A stretch of 64,000 nucleotides of DNA from NCBI RefSeq assembly GCF_002797325.1, contig NZ_KZ454938.1:2430267-2494266 (forward strand), given 5' to 3'. Shown in pieces: positions 54,714 to 63,979 of this stretch. Under the pieces are notes generated by a model, which saw only the letters and a list, made by a program, of their open reading frames with translations, made no database searches and was not told where the DNA came from. The translations under genes and the position numbers were made by a program. The stretch comes from Bacillus sp. FJAT-45037 (GTDB taxonomy: Bacteria > Bacillota > Bacilli > Bacillales > Bacillaceae_D). Each line of letters begins with the position of its first letter. Within the stretch, counting starts at the first letter, position 1.

Positions 54714-55241
54714 TTACGAGTAATCTTTTTTGTCTTGAGCTAAGTACACATCACGTTCTCTAATATTGATCCACATATTCCGTAAAAATTGGATGCCACC
54801 TAATGTGAATCCAATCGGTAAGAAGATGACCATCATGTATACTGGCATCTGCATAGAAGTAGTCACACGACCTGATTCGTAGACCGATAGAAAGTAATCA
54901 ACCGAGTAGCTAGCTAAAATAAACAAGATGACGGCGGTGATTGCTGGAATAGCGATTGCTAACCCTTTTCGGATTGGATAAGGTGCGATATCAAAAAAAG
55001 CTGACATGCTAATATGTCGTCCTTTTCTAGCAGCATAACTAAGCCCCATAAACGTCGCAATAATGATCGACATTTGGCTCACTTCATTTGCAAAAGACCA
55101 GCTACTTCCTGTAATCGCTCGACTTAGCACATTGCCAACGACCATCACGGAAATGACAATAATGGCATAGCTCAAAATGTATTCTTCTAGCTTCATCAAC
55201 CCGTAATCAAGCTTTCGCAATACGTTCAAACGCGTATCCAC
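54714..55241 (-). CDS. dctQ: TRAP transporter small permease DctQ
   Basis: 175 residues, four helices, with N-E-V-S-Q and R-K-G-R-H-I-S-M of the DctQ family. First gene of the operon. Start is GTG at 55241 (AGAGGAAGGA directly upstream) or a TTG four codons later; the choice is uncertain. Confidence 0.9.
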   Translation of the reverse strand: MDTRLNVLRKLDYGLMKLEEYILSYAIIVISVMVVGNVLSRAITGSSWSFANEVSQMSIIIATFMGLSYAARKGRHISMSAFFDIAPYPIRKGLAIAIPAITAVILFILASYSVDYFLSVYESGRVTTSMQMPVYMMVIFLPIGFTLGGIQFLRNMWINIRERDVYLAQDKKDYS

Positions 55242-55577
55242 TCCTTCCTCTAACCTTGTAAAACTATAAAAAATAGTAAAAAAGAATCACTTACTTTAAA
55301 ATGATACTGGAAATATCTACCCTCCACAAATAGGAAATTTAGCGATATTTCATTGTATTAAAGCATGAGCTACTCTCTCGAAAGATAAACTTAACGAGCT
55401 GTCTATATCCTAGACGCATCGACCAAATCATCTTGATTCCAAACGATTCAGTCTAAAAAGTATGAAGATGTTCTACTATTTTTTTTGCATTTTTACACAT
55501 TTACTCATTAATTAAACGTTTATTTAATAGTTGATGAGGGTTTTTCAACTGAGAACTGTACTTCATTTCAAAAAAAA
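55242..55577. other. Intergenic region between TRAP operon and repeat R5
   Basis: No gene is supported. It holds the TRAP promoter and, near 55510, an AT-rich motif TTAAACGTTTATTTAAT that is related to motifs near 13776, 17147 and 40383. Confidence 0.5.
55301..55329 (-). promoter_or_regulatory. Candidate TRAP operon promoter
   Basis: Minus strand TTGTGG (55324-55329), 17-bp spacer, TATCAT (55301-55306), about 60 bp before dctQ. Confidence 0.5.
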
Positions 55578-55821
55578 AAAGAGGACTAGGACAGAAGTAA
55601 TTTAACCAACTAGAATCCAAACAAATAATAGGCTGTGCAAATAAGCCGCTCCTGAAATATACTTCGCTTTCCGCGGGAAGCTGGTGAGCCTCCTCGTGCT
55701 TCGCACTGTGGGGTCTTCACCGTTGCTTTTCATCCCGCAGGAGTCTACGTATATTTCATCCGCTGAATTTGCGCCTTGTTCGGATTCTCAGTTAAACATT
55801 CTTGTATGTCCTAACCTCTTT
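55578..55821. repeat. Dispersed palindromic repeat, copy R5, with nested second palindrome
   Basis: Outer AAGAGGACTAGGACAGAAG and ...TATGTCCTAACCTCTT; centre CCGCTCCTGAAATATACTTC as in R2 and R4. After that centre an extra ~95 bp begins CGCTTTCCGCGGG and ends TCCCGCAGGAGTCTACG, itself palindromic. It starts 7 nt after the pepA stop. Confidence 0.87.
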
Positions 55822-55827
55822 CATAAC

Positions 55828-57330
55828 TTATTCTTCGCCCATGTGACGGTTCATTGCTAATTGAGCAAGTGTTCTTGCCATTGCTCCTGTTCCACCTAGT
55901 GGGCATAGATGATTTGCTTTGGCATTCCAAGCGGTTCCTGCGATGTCTAAGTGAACCCAAGGCGTGTCGCCAGCAAATTCACCAATGAAAAGCCCCGCTG
56001 TGATCGTTCCAGCTAGACGGCCTGGTGCGTTATTTAGATCAGCCACATCACTAGACTTTAGCATATCACGATAAGGCTTATAGCTCGGTAGTCTCCAAAT
56101 CCATTCGCCCGTCTCTATCGATGCTTCTAATACCTCTTCCATAAATGCTTCATCATTTGTCACCGCACCTGTTGTACAGTCCCCTAAAGCAACCAGAACC
56201 GCTCCTGTTAATGTAGCCACATCGACAAGGCTTGTCGCTCCTAATTGCTTCGCATAAGCAACGCCATCAGCAAGAATGAGGCGTCCTTCCGCGTCTGTGT
56301 TTCGAACTTCAATCGTCTTGCCATCCATCGCACGAATCACATCACCTGGTTTAAGAGCTGAACCATTTAACATGTTTTCAGAAGACGGAATGACAGCAAG
56401 GACATTAACATCAGGCTTCATCGTACCAATAATGTCCATCGCACCAAGAACGGCTGCTGCCCCTCCCATATCCATTTTCATTTGATGCATGTTTTCACGC
56501 GGTTTAATCGATACGCCACCTGAATCAAATGTTAAACCTTTTCCGACAAGACCAAGTACATCATCCCAGTCTTTTTTTGCTTGGTATTTTAAAACAATCA
56601 TTTTCGGAGGTTGGTCACTTCCTGCTGCAACAGCAAGGAGCGCGCCCATGCCAAGCTTCTCCATATCTTCTCTTTCAAGGATTTCAATTTCAAAGCCATG
56701 CTTTTCTGCTAATTCTTTCGCATCCTTAGCAAGGTCTGTCGGTGTTAACAAATTACCTGGTGTATTAATTAAGGCACGCGCACGGTTTGTCCCAGCACCA
56801 TAAGCATAGCCACAATCAGCCGCTTCAATGATCGTGTCCGTTAATTCCGATCCGTAGAAGGTTACTTCCTCAATCACAACATCGACTTCATTCGTTTTTT
56901 CTTTGTAATCTGCCACTTGATATGTACTAAGTGCAAGTGACTCACTAGCTAGAACCGCTAGATCTTCCATATAAGCATCTTCTGTCAGAAAGCTCTCTAA
57001 CCCAATAGCCAGTGACTTGACGCGATCTTCTGTTGCTTTTTTGCACGCAGCAGCAAAGACTTCTCGTAACGCATTGGCATCAAGGTCTTCCTCTTTTCCT
57101 AAACCAACAACGTAGACAACGTCTGTTTCTATTTGACCTAGTGTAAAGATCGGTGTGACGGCGCCCAGTTTCGTTTTAAGTTTACCGTTCTTTTTTAAAC
57201 CTGATAATTGTTCACCTAACCAGCCATCAACTTGTTGCGCTGCAGCTTTAAGAGGCGCTTTATCAAATGCACCTACGATTAGGGCATCATGTTTGACCTG
57301 TTGATTCAGTTCATTAGCAATTTTAAACAT
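55828..57330 (-). CDS. pepA: Leucyl aminopeptidase (M17; YuiE)
   Basis: 500 residues, the length of B. subtilis YuiE. Removes N-terminal residues from peptides using two Zn/Mn ions. C-terminal catalytic half with G-K-G-L-T-F-D-S-G-G, the metal-binding M-K-M-D-M-G-G-A and N-T-D-A-E-G-R-L. ATG at 57330 has GGAGGAG 9 nt upstream. Repeat R5 follows the stop and likely ends the transcript. Confidence 0.95.
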   Translation of the reverse strand: MFKIANELNQQVKHDALIVGAFDKAPLKAAAQQVDGWLGEQLSGLKKNGKLKTKLGAVTPIFTLGQIETDVVYVVGLGKEEDLDANALREVFAAACKKATEDRVKSLAIGLESFLTEDAYMEDLAVLASESLALSTYQVADYKEKTNEVDVVIEEVTFYGSELTDTIIEAADCGYAYGAGTNRARALINTPGNLLTPTDLAKDAKELAEKHGFEIEILEREDMEKLGMGALLAVAAGSDQPPKMIVLKYQAKKDWDDVLGLVGKGLTFDSGGVSIKPRENMHQMKMDMGGAAAVLGAMDIIGTMKPDVNVLAVIPSSENMLNGSALKPGDVIRAMDGKTIEVRNTDAEGRLILADGVAYAKQLGATSLVDVATLTGAVLVALGDCTTGAVTNDEAFMEEVLEASIETGEWIWRLPSYKPYRDMLKSSDVADLNNAPGRLAGTITAGLFIGEFAGDTPWVHLDIAGTAWNAKANHLCPLGGTGAMARTLAQLAMNRHMGEE

Positions 57331-57561
57331 GTTTGAATTCTCCTCCATTTTGGAATACATAGTGTAGATCTTCTTTTTTAGTATACACAGATTTTCTGAT
57401 TATTTCGAGAAACGAATGATAACTTTGCAGATCGGGTACGTTTTATGAAGAGATAGTATGGTATAATGGAGATCAATTTTCAAACGATTTTTCGCATGGT
57501 TTGATTCAGATTAACTAGATTAAACTCAACCCGTGCCTACATAGAAAGGAAGAACTCATTC

Positions 57562-58038
57562 ATGGAGATGTTTCAAAATTTTCCGCTTTGGGCAGCATTG
57601 TTTGCGATCTTCTTTGCTCAATTTATTAAAATTCCTCTAGCATTTATCCCTACACGAAAACTTGATTGGACTTTATTTACGAGCACAGGGGGCATGCCAA
57701 GTTCTCACTCTGCAGCTGTGACAGCTCTTGCTACCGCGGTCGGGATTGAACATGGTCTTGACTCAACAATCTTTGCTGTTGCTGCTGTGTTTGGGATAAT
57801 TGTGATGTTCGATGCGACTGGTGTGAGAAGACATGCAGGGTATCATGCCACAGTTCTAAACCAACTCGTCACTGATTTTAACAAACTTGTATCCGAAGTA
57901 AAGTCATGGCCAAAAAAAGAAGAAATTGAAAAACGTAAGGAATTAAAAGAATTACTCGGGCACCAACCGATCGAAGTGTTTTTCGGTGCCATATTAGGAA
58001 TCGTTCTGACAATTATCTTACACAACTTGTTTCATTAA
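57562..58038 (+). CDS. yuiD: DUF212 divergent PAP2 membrane protein (YuiD)
   Basis: 158 residues with about four helices; G-M-P-S-S-H-S-A-A-V and R-R-H-A-G-Y-H are the divergent PAP2 phosphatase motifs. Substrate unknown. AAAGGAAG lies about 9 nt before the ATG. Divergent from pepA (yuiE), as in B. subtilis order. Confidence 0.92.
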   Translation: MEMFQNFPLWAALFAIFFAQFIKIPLAFIPTRKLDWTLFTSTGGMPSSHSAAVTALATAVGIEHGLDSTIFAVAAVFGIIVMFDATGVRRHAGYHATVLNQLVTDFNKLVSEVKSWPKKEEIEKRKELKELLGHQPIEVFFGAILGIVLTIILHNLFH

Positions 58039-58045
58039 ATCGTCG

Positions 58046-58082
58046 AAAAACGGGCCGGACATAAATGTTAGGCTCGTTTTTA
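58046..58082 (+). terminator. yuiD terminator
   Basis: AAAAACG-G-GCC pairs with GGC-T-CGTTTTT over a long loop. Confidence 0.72.
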
Positions 58083-58114
58083 CTACCTACTCATAAAACC
58101 ATGGAGGTATCATT

Positions 58115-58930
58115 ATGCGACTTGTATCGATTTGTCCGAGTAACACAGAACTTGTTGCCTACTTAGGCATGATTGACCAGTTAGTAGCGGTTGATGATTA
58201 TTCAGACTGGCCAAAGAGCGTGCAATCTTTGCCACGACTTGGCCCAGATTTGTCGATTGATATGGAGAAGCTTGAAGCACTCAAACCAGATCTCGTCCTC
58301 GCCTCTTTAAGTGTTCCGGGGATGGAGAGAAATATTGAAGAGCTTGAGCGCCGTGGTATTCCTCACGTTGTCTACAATCCCCAATCGTTAGCCGATATTG
58401 CTGATGACCTCCTTGACTTAGGAGAAAGAACCGGGCGAAGCCTAGTCGCCACAGAGCTCGTACATACCTATCAACAATTTCTCCAACACTATAAAAGTAT
58501 CGCTGCAATGGTTGAAAAGCCGACCCTTTATTGGGAATGGTGGCCAAAACCCGTGTTTACGCCTGGTCAAACCAATTGGTTAACAGAAATTAGCGAACTA
58601 GCTGGCGGGACAAATGTGTTTGCCGACATGAAAGAACCTAGTATCCAAACCGACTGGAATGACGTTCACACCCGTAACCCTGATCATATTTGCCTTGCTT
58701 GGGTTGGAGTTCAGACCAAAAAGGTGAAACCAGAGCTATTGCTTAAACGTCCCAATTGGTCTAATTTGCAAGCGATAAAAAACCAGCAAGTTCATGTGCT
58801 CGAAGAACCTCTTTATTGCCGACCTTCCCCGCGCTTATTGCTTGGACTAAAGAAGTTAGCATCAATTATTCACCCAGATGATTACCCAATCGATGATGGA
58901 AATGACCCGCTTTTACCTTCTTCATCGTAG
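58115..58930 (+). CDS. BtuF-like cobalamin-binding protein without signal peptide
   Basis: 271 residues of the class III periplasmic-binding fold: R-L-V-S-I-C-P-S-N-T-E-L opening, D-Y-S-D-W-P, and W-E-W-W-P-K-P in the second lobe. Related proteins are annotated cobalamin-binding. It has no signal peptide or lipobox and no btuCD nearby, so it is predicted cytosolic; the ligand is inferred. TGGAGG precedes the ATG. Confidence 0.8.
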   Translation: MRLVSICPSNTELVAYLGMIDQLVAVDDYSDWPKSVQSLPRLGPDLSIDMEKLEALKPDLVLASLSVPGMERNIEELERRGIPHVVYNPQSLADIADDLLDLGERTGRSLVATELVHTYQQFLQHYKSIAAMVEKPTLYWEWWPKPVFTPGQTNWLTEISELAGGTNVFADMKEPSIQTDWNDVHTRNPDHICLAWVGVQTKKVKPELLLKRPNWSNLQAIKNQQVHVLEEPLYCRPSPRLLLGLKKLASIIHPDDYPIDDGNDPLLPSSS

Positions 58931-58933
58931 ACA

Positions 58934-58973
58934 AAAACCCTCCTTGCGAGTATTGAACGCAAGGGGGGTTTCG
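58934..58973. terminator. Terminator between BtuF-like gene and yuiC
   Basis: AAACCC-T-CCTTGCG pairs with CGCAAGG-G-GGGTTT. It lies between convergent genes. Confidence 0.82.
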
Positions 58974-58974
58974 T

Positions 58975-59679
58975 TTATTCATAGGAACGTTCGTTTCTAA
59001 ATACTTGAACCGCTTCATCTTCATTTAGGGTCATCAACTCTTCGGCTGTTAATTTGCCATCCCCACGTTCAATGACATACACCTCAAGTTCTCGCTTCCC
59101 CCATTTATTAAACACTTCATCCACCGTGTCATAATACAAATCAATAATATGACCTTTAATAGCTGAACCTGTATCAGCCACTACTCCATATCCATAGCCA
59201 GGTATGAATAGAATGGTGCCAATTGGGAACACAGACGGATCAGCAGCAATCGTTGAATACAAGTCACGATGAACTTCTACACCGGAATATGTAATTCCGT
59301 ATCCTGGATGTCCAGGATTCTTACCTGTTGATTCATACCCTGCTGTATAGCCAGTAGCTATCACACGTTCTGAAGGATAGACCGACCAGTCAATTGCCTC
59401 TAGAAGCGAGACAGGCTCTGCTTCAACAGTGACTTGTGACATCGAGCGTTCCTCTTTTTGCATGACAGGAATAGTTTTTCTAAAAAACGAATTGATCTTT
59501 TCCATATGCTTAGTCGCTACAAGCTTCAGATCTTCATTTCCTACACTTGCTTGTTCAACTACCCACTTTTGTACGTGAGCTGCACTTACTCCAGAAAAGG
59601 TTTGAAATGTCGTAAAAAACGCTGTTAAAAATAATGTTGTCATCATCATGCGACGACCTATTTGTTTCCATATATTCAT
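58975..59679 (-). CDS. yuiC: 3D-domain exported protein YuiC
   Basis: 234 residues: signal peptide (hydrophobic about 12-30, ending S-G-V-S-A), a ~75-residue spacer, then a 3D domain ([25 protein letters not shown]) with the three Asp residues of the MltA/RpfB-like fold. Likely acts on peptidoglycan as a stationary-phase muralytic enzyme (Sps family). ATG at 59679 follows GAGGAGGAG. Confidence 0.92.
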   Translation of the reverse strand: MNIWKQIGRRMMMTTLFLTAFFTTFQTFSGVSAAHVQKWVVEQASVGNEDLKLVATKHMEKINSFFRKTIPVMQKEERSMSQVTVEAEPVSLLEAIDWSVYPSERVIATGYTAGYESTGKNPGHPGYGITYSGVEVHRDLYSTIAADPSVFPIGTILFIPGYGYGVVADTGSAIKGHIIDLYYDTVDEVFNKWGKRELEVYVIERGDGKLTAEELMTLNEDEAVQVFRNERSYE

Positions 59680-59783
59680 AATCTCCTCCTCTCTTTGAGT
59701 CATCTTTTCCCATAGAGAGGAGTTTTATTCATATAGAAGGAAATTATTTGATTTGTTTAGTCAATAGAGCGAATCATGAATCA

Positions 59784-61433
59784 TTAGAGACGGAATTGTT
59801 GCAGTTGCTGATCTAGCCTCTCACTTAACTCGGCTAATTGCTTCGCTGTTTGAGTGATTTCTTGAGTTGAACGCAACTGTTCGGTACTTGAGGCTGAAAT
59901 TTCCTCACTACCTGCTGCCGTCTCTTCGGTAACTGCACTAATGCTCTCAACTATTTCTAATACATGTTGCGCCTTATCCTTCGTTTCCTTTGTTGATTGT
60001 TGCAACCCATTTAATTGCGCTGTGACTTCGCGAGTTCCTTGATCTATCGTACCGAACAACGCATTTGTTTGTTCTAGCATCGACATCTGTTGCAATTGAA
60101 GGGCTTCCCCGTTTTTAACGGCTACATGCGCCATATCCATTTGTTTAGTCAATAGGCTCGTCATCGAGAAAATCTTATTCGTTGCAACTGCTGATTGTTC
60201 AGCTAACTTCCTTACTTCATCAGCAACAACAGCAAATCCTCGTCCGGCATCCCCAGCTCTAGCCGCTTCGATCGCTGCGTTTAACGCTAAGAGATTCGTT
60301 TGCTCGGATAACCCCGAAACAAGTTGCGCCATTTCTTCGATCGATCGTATATGAGAGGAGAGAGAATCAACCGATGTGACCATTTGTTCTGTTGCTTCTT
60401 TGCTCTTCTCTGAAATGACTCGTTGCTCGGTAATCGTCGTCTCACCATCTGATACCGATGTGGCCACTTTTTCACCAAATTCGGTTGCGACCCGAACAGC
60501 CTCAACATTTTGATCAAATGCTTGTTCCATGCCTTCTACATAAACAACCGCATCCTGTAAACTCTCTGACACTTTCGTCGCGCCACTTGCCATTTCTTCT
60601 GTTGAAGTCATGACTTGTCTGCTTGTCTCGACTAATTGACTCGTGTCTTCATTCACTCGCTGACTCGATGATTTCATCTCTTCACTAGCCGATGTTAACG
60701 ATGTAATCAGTCCTTTTAACTGATGAACCATTTGCGAGAATGACGTCGTCAAGACACCCATCTCATCATTCGTTTTCAGCACGACCGGTTCCATCGTTAA
60801 ATCCCCAGCTGCGACTCGTTTCACATTTTCCGAGATATTTTGCAAAGGTTTCGTAATCGAACGCCTTGTTAAAAAACTAATCAAAATTGAGGCAACAAGT
60901 AATAAGATTGCACTGACAATCGTCGTCACAATTAAACTTTGCATAGCCGCCTCAGAATCTGCTCTTAATTCACTGTAATAAGACGACGTTTCTTGGTTTA
61001 ACATATACAAATCATTTAGCACCCCTAGTGCTCGAACCGACTGTCTCATTACTTCTGTTCCATCTTGACTTTCTAATGCCATCATGGCTTCGCTCATTAG
61101 TAGATCGTACTTTTGCTTAGCGGAGTTAAATAAGTCTTCACTCGGATCTCCGACTAAACCTGCACCTAGAACGTCAAACTGTTCATTAATCAAATCTAGA
61201 TGCGTGAATGCTGCATTTCGATTTTGTTCGGTTTGGCTGTAGGCATAGTGATTTAAGCTTTGTTGTCCTGTCACCACAGCCGCATCAAGACGTTGGACAT
61301 CAATTAGCACATGTGCATATTCACGGTCGGTTGATTGAAGCTGAAGCATATTTACGATAATATAAACGATCAAAACAATAGAAAGTCCAACAATGGTTAT
61401 ATTAGGTATTACTAATTTATGTTTTAGTTTCAT
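59784..61433 (-). CDS. Methyl-accepting chemotaxis protein
   Basis: 549 residues: TM1 about 10-30, extracytoplasmic helical sensor about 31-168, TM2 about 169-192, HAMP, and a cytoplasmic signalling domain with the hairpin tip [19 protein letters not shown]. Its ATG overlaps the stop of the BMP lipoprotein gene by 4 bp, so binding protein and receptor are made together. Confidence 0.93.
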   Translation of the reverse strand: MKLKHKLVIPNITIVGLSIVLIVYIIVNMLQLQSTDREYAHVLIDVQRLDAAVVTGQQSLNHYAYSQTEQNRNAAFTHLDLINEQFDVLGAGLVGDPSEDLFNSAKQKYDLLMSEAMMALESQDGTEVMRQSVRALGVLNDLYMLNQETSSYYSELRADSEAAMQSLIVTTIVSAILLLVASILISFLTRRSITKPLQNISENVKRVAAGDLTMEPVVLKTNDEMGVLTTSFSQMVHQLKGLITSLTSASEEMKSSSQRVNEDTSQLVETSRQVMTSTEEMASGATKVSESLQDAVVYVEGMEQAFDQNVEAVRVATEFGEKVATSVSDGETTITEQRVISEKSKEATEQMVTSVDSLSSHIRSIEEMAQLVSGLSEQTNLLALNAAIEAARAGDAGRGFAVVADEVRKLAEQSAVATNKIFSMTSLLTKQMDMAHVAVKNGEALQLQQMSMLEQTNALFGTIDQGTREVTAQLNGLQQSTKETKDKAQHVLEIVESISAVTEETAAGSEEISASSTEQLRSTQEITQTAKQLAELSERLDQQLQQFRL

Positions 61434-62425
61434 TCACTCGTCCCTCTCATTTCTGAAACGATGATCTCTCCATCAATAATAGCTTTTTCAATCGCTGAGA
61501 TCTCCGATAAATAATCTTCTTCATTGACTAAGCGAAATGGAGCAAGCCCGACACCGTTTTCAGCTAATCCAAGTACGACTTCCGGTTCTAATTCTCCATC
61601 CATATACGACTGAACCGTTTGGTATACAGCTTGATCAATATACTTCATCATTGAGGTCATGACCGAATCTTCTGCTAAGAAATATTGATCAGAGTCTACT
61701 CCTACACTCAACACTTCTTCCCTTTGTGCCTCTTGCAAGACTCCTACTCCCGTTAAGCCAGCCGCAGCATACATCACGTCTGCTCCCGCGTTAATCATCG
61801 TTGCCGTCAATTCTTCTCCAATCTCTGGAGATCCAAAATCATCTGCATAATCAATAAATACTTCAATCTCTTCATTTACGTAGTGTGCTCCTTGTTCAAA
61901 GCCAGCAGCAAACTTATTTATAAGTGGAAAATCTGACCCACCTACAAACCCAATTTTTTGACTCGTTGTCGTGAGGGCCGCCACCGCACCTACTAAGAAA
62001 CTTCCTTCATGTTCTTCAAATGTGACCGAAGCGACATTGTTTAAATCTGACACATCATCAATTAAGACAAACTGTTGCTCTGGGTTACTAGTTGCCGTTG
62101 ATTCGAGTGCTTCTTTAATCATAAATCCTAATCCAATGATAAGATCAAAATCTTCTGAAACGAGTTCCTCAAGACCTTGTTCATATGTACCTGATGTTTC
62201 TAATTCTCGGTAATCAAATGTAATATCGAGCTCATCTCTAGCTCGAATAAGTCCTTGAAAAGCAGAGTCACTAAACGACTGGTCTCCAAGTCCGACGTCT
62301 GACAACACAATTCCAACGCGTACACCTGATTGTTCTTCTGATTCTTGAACCGTCGCTTCATTCTGACAACCAAAAAGAATGAAGACGAATATTGTGATTA
62401 AAAAGTGGTTAGTCAATGCCTTCAT
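61430..62425 (-). CDS. BMP-family substrate-binding lipoprotein
   Basis: 331 residues: short signal peptide with lipobox L-F-G-C, then a PnrA/Med-type binding fold with [15 protein letters not shown] and [12 protein letters not shown] proteins bind nucleosides in several families; the ligand here is unknown. No ABC permease or ATPase is nearby. ATG at 62425 has GGAGG 8-10 nt upstream. Coupled to the chemoreceptor gene. Confidence 0.88.
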   Translation of the reverse strand: MKALTNHFLITIFVFILFGCQNEATVQESEEQSGVRVGIVLSDVGLGDQSFSDSAFQGLIRARDELDITFDYRELETSGTYEQGLEELVSEDFDLIIGLGFMIKEALESTATSNPEQQFVLIDDVSDLNNVASVTFEEHEGSFLVGAVAALTTTSQKIGFVGGSDFPLINKFAAGFEQGAHYVNEEIEVFIDYADDFGSPEIGEELTATMINAGADVMYAAAGLTGVGVLQEAQREEVLSVGVDSDQYFLAEDSVMTSMMKYIDQAVYQTVQSYMDGELEPEVVLGLAENGVGLAPFRLVNEEDYLSEISAIEKAIIDGEIIVSEMRGTSE

Positions 62426-62555
62426 CTTGTCTTTTCCTCCATTCATTACAATATAACTAGTTTTTAATACCTATAGACCGTACCATATATATCGTCCGAA
62501 TCAATTCCTTTTTTTACCCACATAAAATACATGGAATCTTCAGTCAATACATAAT

Positions 62556-62587
62556 AAAAAAAGCCTCCCTTTCGTGTAAGGAAGACT
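62556..62587 (-). terminator. yuiB terminator
   Basis: Minus strand AGTCTTCCTT pairs, with two G-T pairs, with AAGGGAGGCT and ends in TTTTTTT. Confidence 0.75.
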
Positions 62588-62592
62588 AACGA

Positions 62593-62910
62593 CTAAAACA
62601 TTTGATAACCTCGTACTCGAAGCATTTTTATGACGATACCAGCAATAATCGCACCAGCAAAACCACTTAATAAAATTAATATATCGACTAGTTTCAACGC
62701 GATAAATGTTTGACCAAGATCGCCAAATGATGCGACAGGCGACGTAAAATATTCTGTAAATCCAACATTATCAATAATCAAAACAATAATCACCGGATAA
62801 ACCACAGCCATAATCCAAGTCGAACGTAAGACCATATTTAATAGAAAGCCTATCCCGAAAAACAAAATAAGGAATAGTACCATAGAAATCAATAATTGCG
62901 GCAAGTTCAA
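62593..62910 (-). CDS. yuiB: YuiB-like membrane protein
   Basis: 105 residues, three hydrophobic helices, the same length as B. subtilis YuiB, which has no known function. TTG start with GGAGG 8 nt upstream. Gene order yuiC-yuiB-yuiA is kept apart from the insertion of other genes. Confidence 0.85.
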   Translation of the reverse strand: MNLPQLLISMVLFLILFFGIGFLLNMVLRSTWIMAVVYPVIIVLIIDNVGFTEYFTSPVASFGDLGQTFIALKLVDILILLSGFAGAIIAGIVIKMLRVRGYQMF

Positions 62911-63067
62911 TCCTTACACCTCCATATCAACACTAGTTTACTGAATAGAAGGTATCATCGTCAACTCTACAATTGATGATGTTTGTGGCAATATCCGCAC
63001 AAGTAAATAAAGTAGCACCGAGGTACACATACTTTTTATATCTATGTACATATTGGGGGCGTGGGAA

Positions 63068-63799
63068 GTGGAGCTGACAATAGAATTACTCATTTTACTT
63101 GCACGAATTTTAACGATTATCCCATTAATGCTTTTTATTACACTAAAAATGGGTCGACGATCGATTGCTGAGTTACCCGTTTTTGACTTTTTGATCATCA
63201 TTACATTAGGGGCTGTAGTCGGAGCTGATTTAGCTGATCCGAGTGTTGGACATATTCATACGGCCGTAGCGGTTGTGCTAATCGGGCTCTTGCAAATTAC
63301 CGTTACTTATTTCAAACTAAACAAGCGGTCATTTGGTCGCTTGATTACGTTTGGACCAACAATCGTGATTCATAATGGGCAGTTTTTAGAGGGAAACTTA
63401 ACAAACATTCGTTATTCTATAGATAATGTACTCATGATGTTGCGGGAAAAGGATATTTTTAGCATAGAAGAGGTCGAGGTCGCTATTATTGAGGCAAGTG
63501 GAAACTTGTCTGTCCATAAGAAACCTGAAAAGATGCCTTTGACACGTGAGGATACGAATTACCCTACCCCTAAATCAAATCTTGCTTTTCCACTTATTCT
63601 TGATGGGAAGTTGCATCAAGAAGTTCTCTCTCACGTGAAAGTAAGTGAACAATGGTTAGAGGAACAATTAGCATTGTTAGGTATTAATGAAGTGGATTCC
63701 ATATTCTTCGCTTCGATTAATGATCATAAAGAATTGCATGTCTCCTTACGCGAAAACCAACTCTCTCTCTTTGAAGATACCCCTCCGATTTATCATTAA
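63068..63799 (+). CDS. YetF/DUF421 family membrane protein
   Basis: 243 residues: three helices, then a cytoplasmic part with G-P-T-I-V-I-H-N-G and M-M-L-R-E-K-D-I-F, the YetF core, and a second small domain at the C-terminus. Several paralogues are usual in Bacillus, some placed in sporulation. GTG at 63068 has GGGGG 8 nt upstream; the ATG at 63044 lacks a good site. Confidence 0.85.
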   Translation: MELTIELLILLARILTIIPLMLFITLKMGRRSIAELPVFDFLIIITLGAVVGADLADPSVGHIHTAVAVVLIGLLQITVTYFKLNKRSFGRLITFGPTIVIHNGQFLEGNLTNIRYSIDNVLMMLREKDIFSIEEVEVAIIEASGNLSVHKKPEKMPLTREDTNYPTPKSNLAFPLILDGKLHQEVLSHVKVSEQWLEEQLALLGINEVDSIFFASINDHKELHVSLRENQLSLFEDTPPIYH

Positions 63800-63803
63800 A
63801 TAA

Positions 63804-63829
63804 GAGCAGACAGCTTCGGCTGTCTGCTC
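63804..63829. terminator. Terminator between YetF-like gene and yuiA
   Basis: GAGCAGACAGC-TTCG-GCTGTCTGCTC, an 11-bp stem with a UUCG tetraloop, between convergent genes. Confidence 0.88.
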
Positions 63830-63841
63830 AATTATTTATCC

Positions 63842-63979
63842 TTATTTTTTCTTGTTTTTTTTACCGTTGCCTCCGCAATGATCGCATGTTTCACTTCCGC
63901 CTAATAATAGTTGAAAGTACCCGACACCATTGCAATAAGGACAAGCTCCATCCTCTGTGAACCTGAATGAGCGCTTCAT
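63842..63979 (-). CDS. yuiA: YuiA-like zinc-finger protein
   Basis: 45 residues with two DnaJ-type C-x2-C-x-G-x-G knuckles (C-P-Y-C-N-G-V-G and C-D-H-C-G-G-N-G), and L-L-L-G-G-S-E-T between, matching YuiA of Bacillus. Probably binds one zinc; function unknown. AAAGGGG 8 nt before the ATG. It completes the yui block. Confidence 0.85.
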   Translation of the reverse strand: MKRSFRFTEDGACPYCNGVGYFQLLLGGSETCDHCGGNGKKNKKK

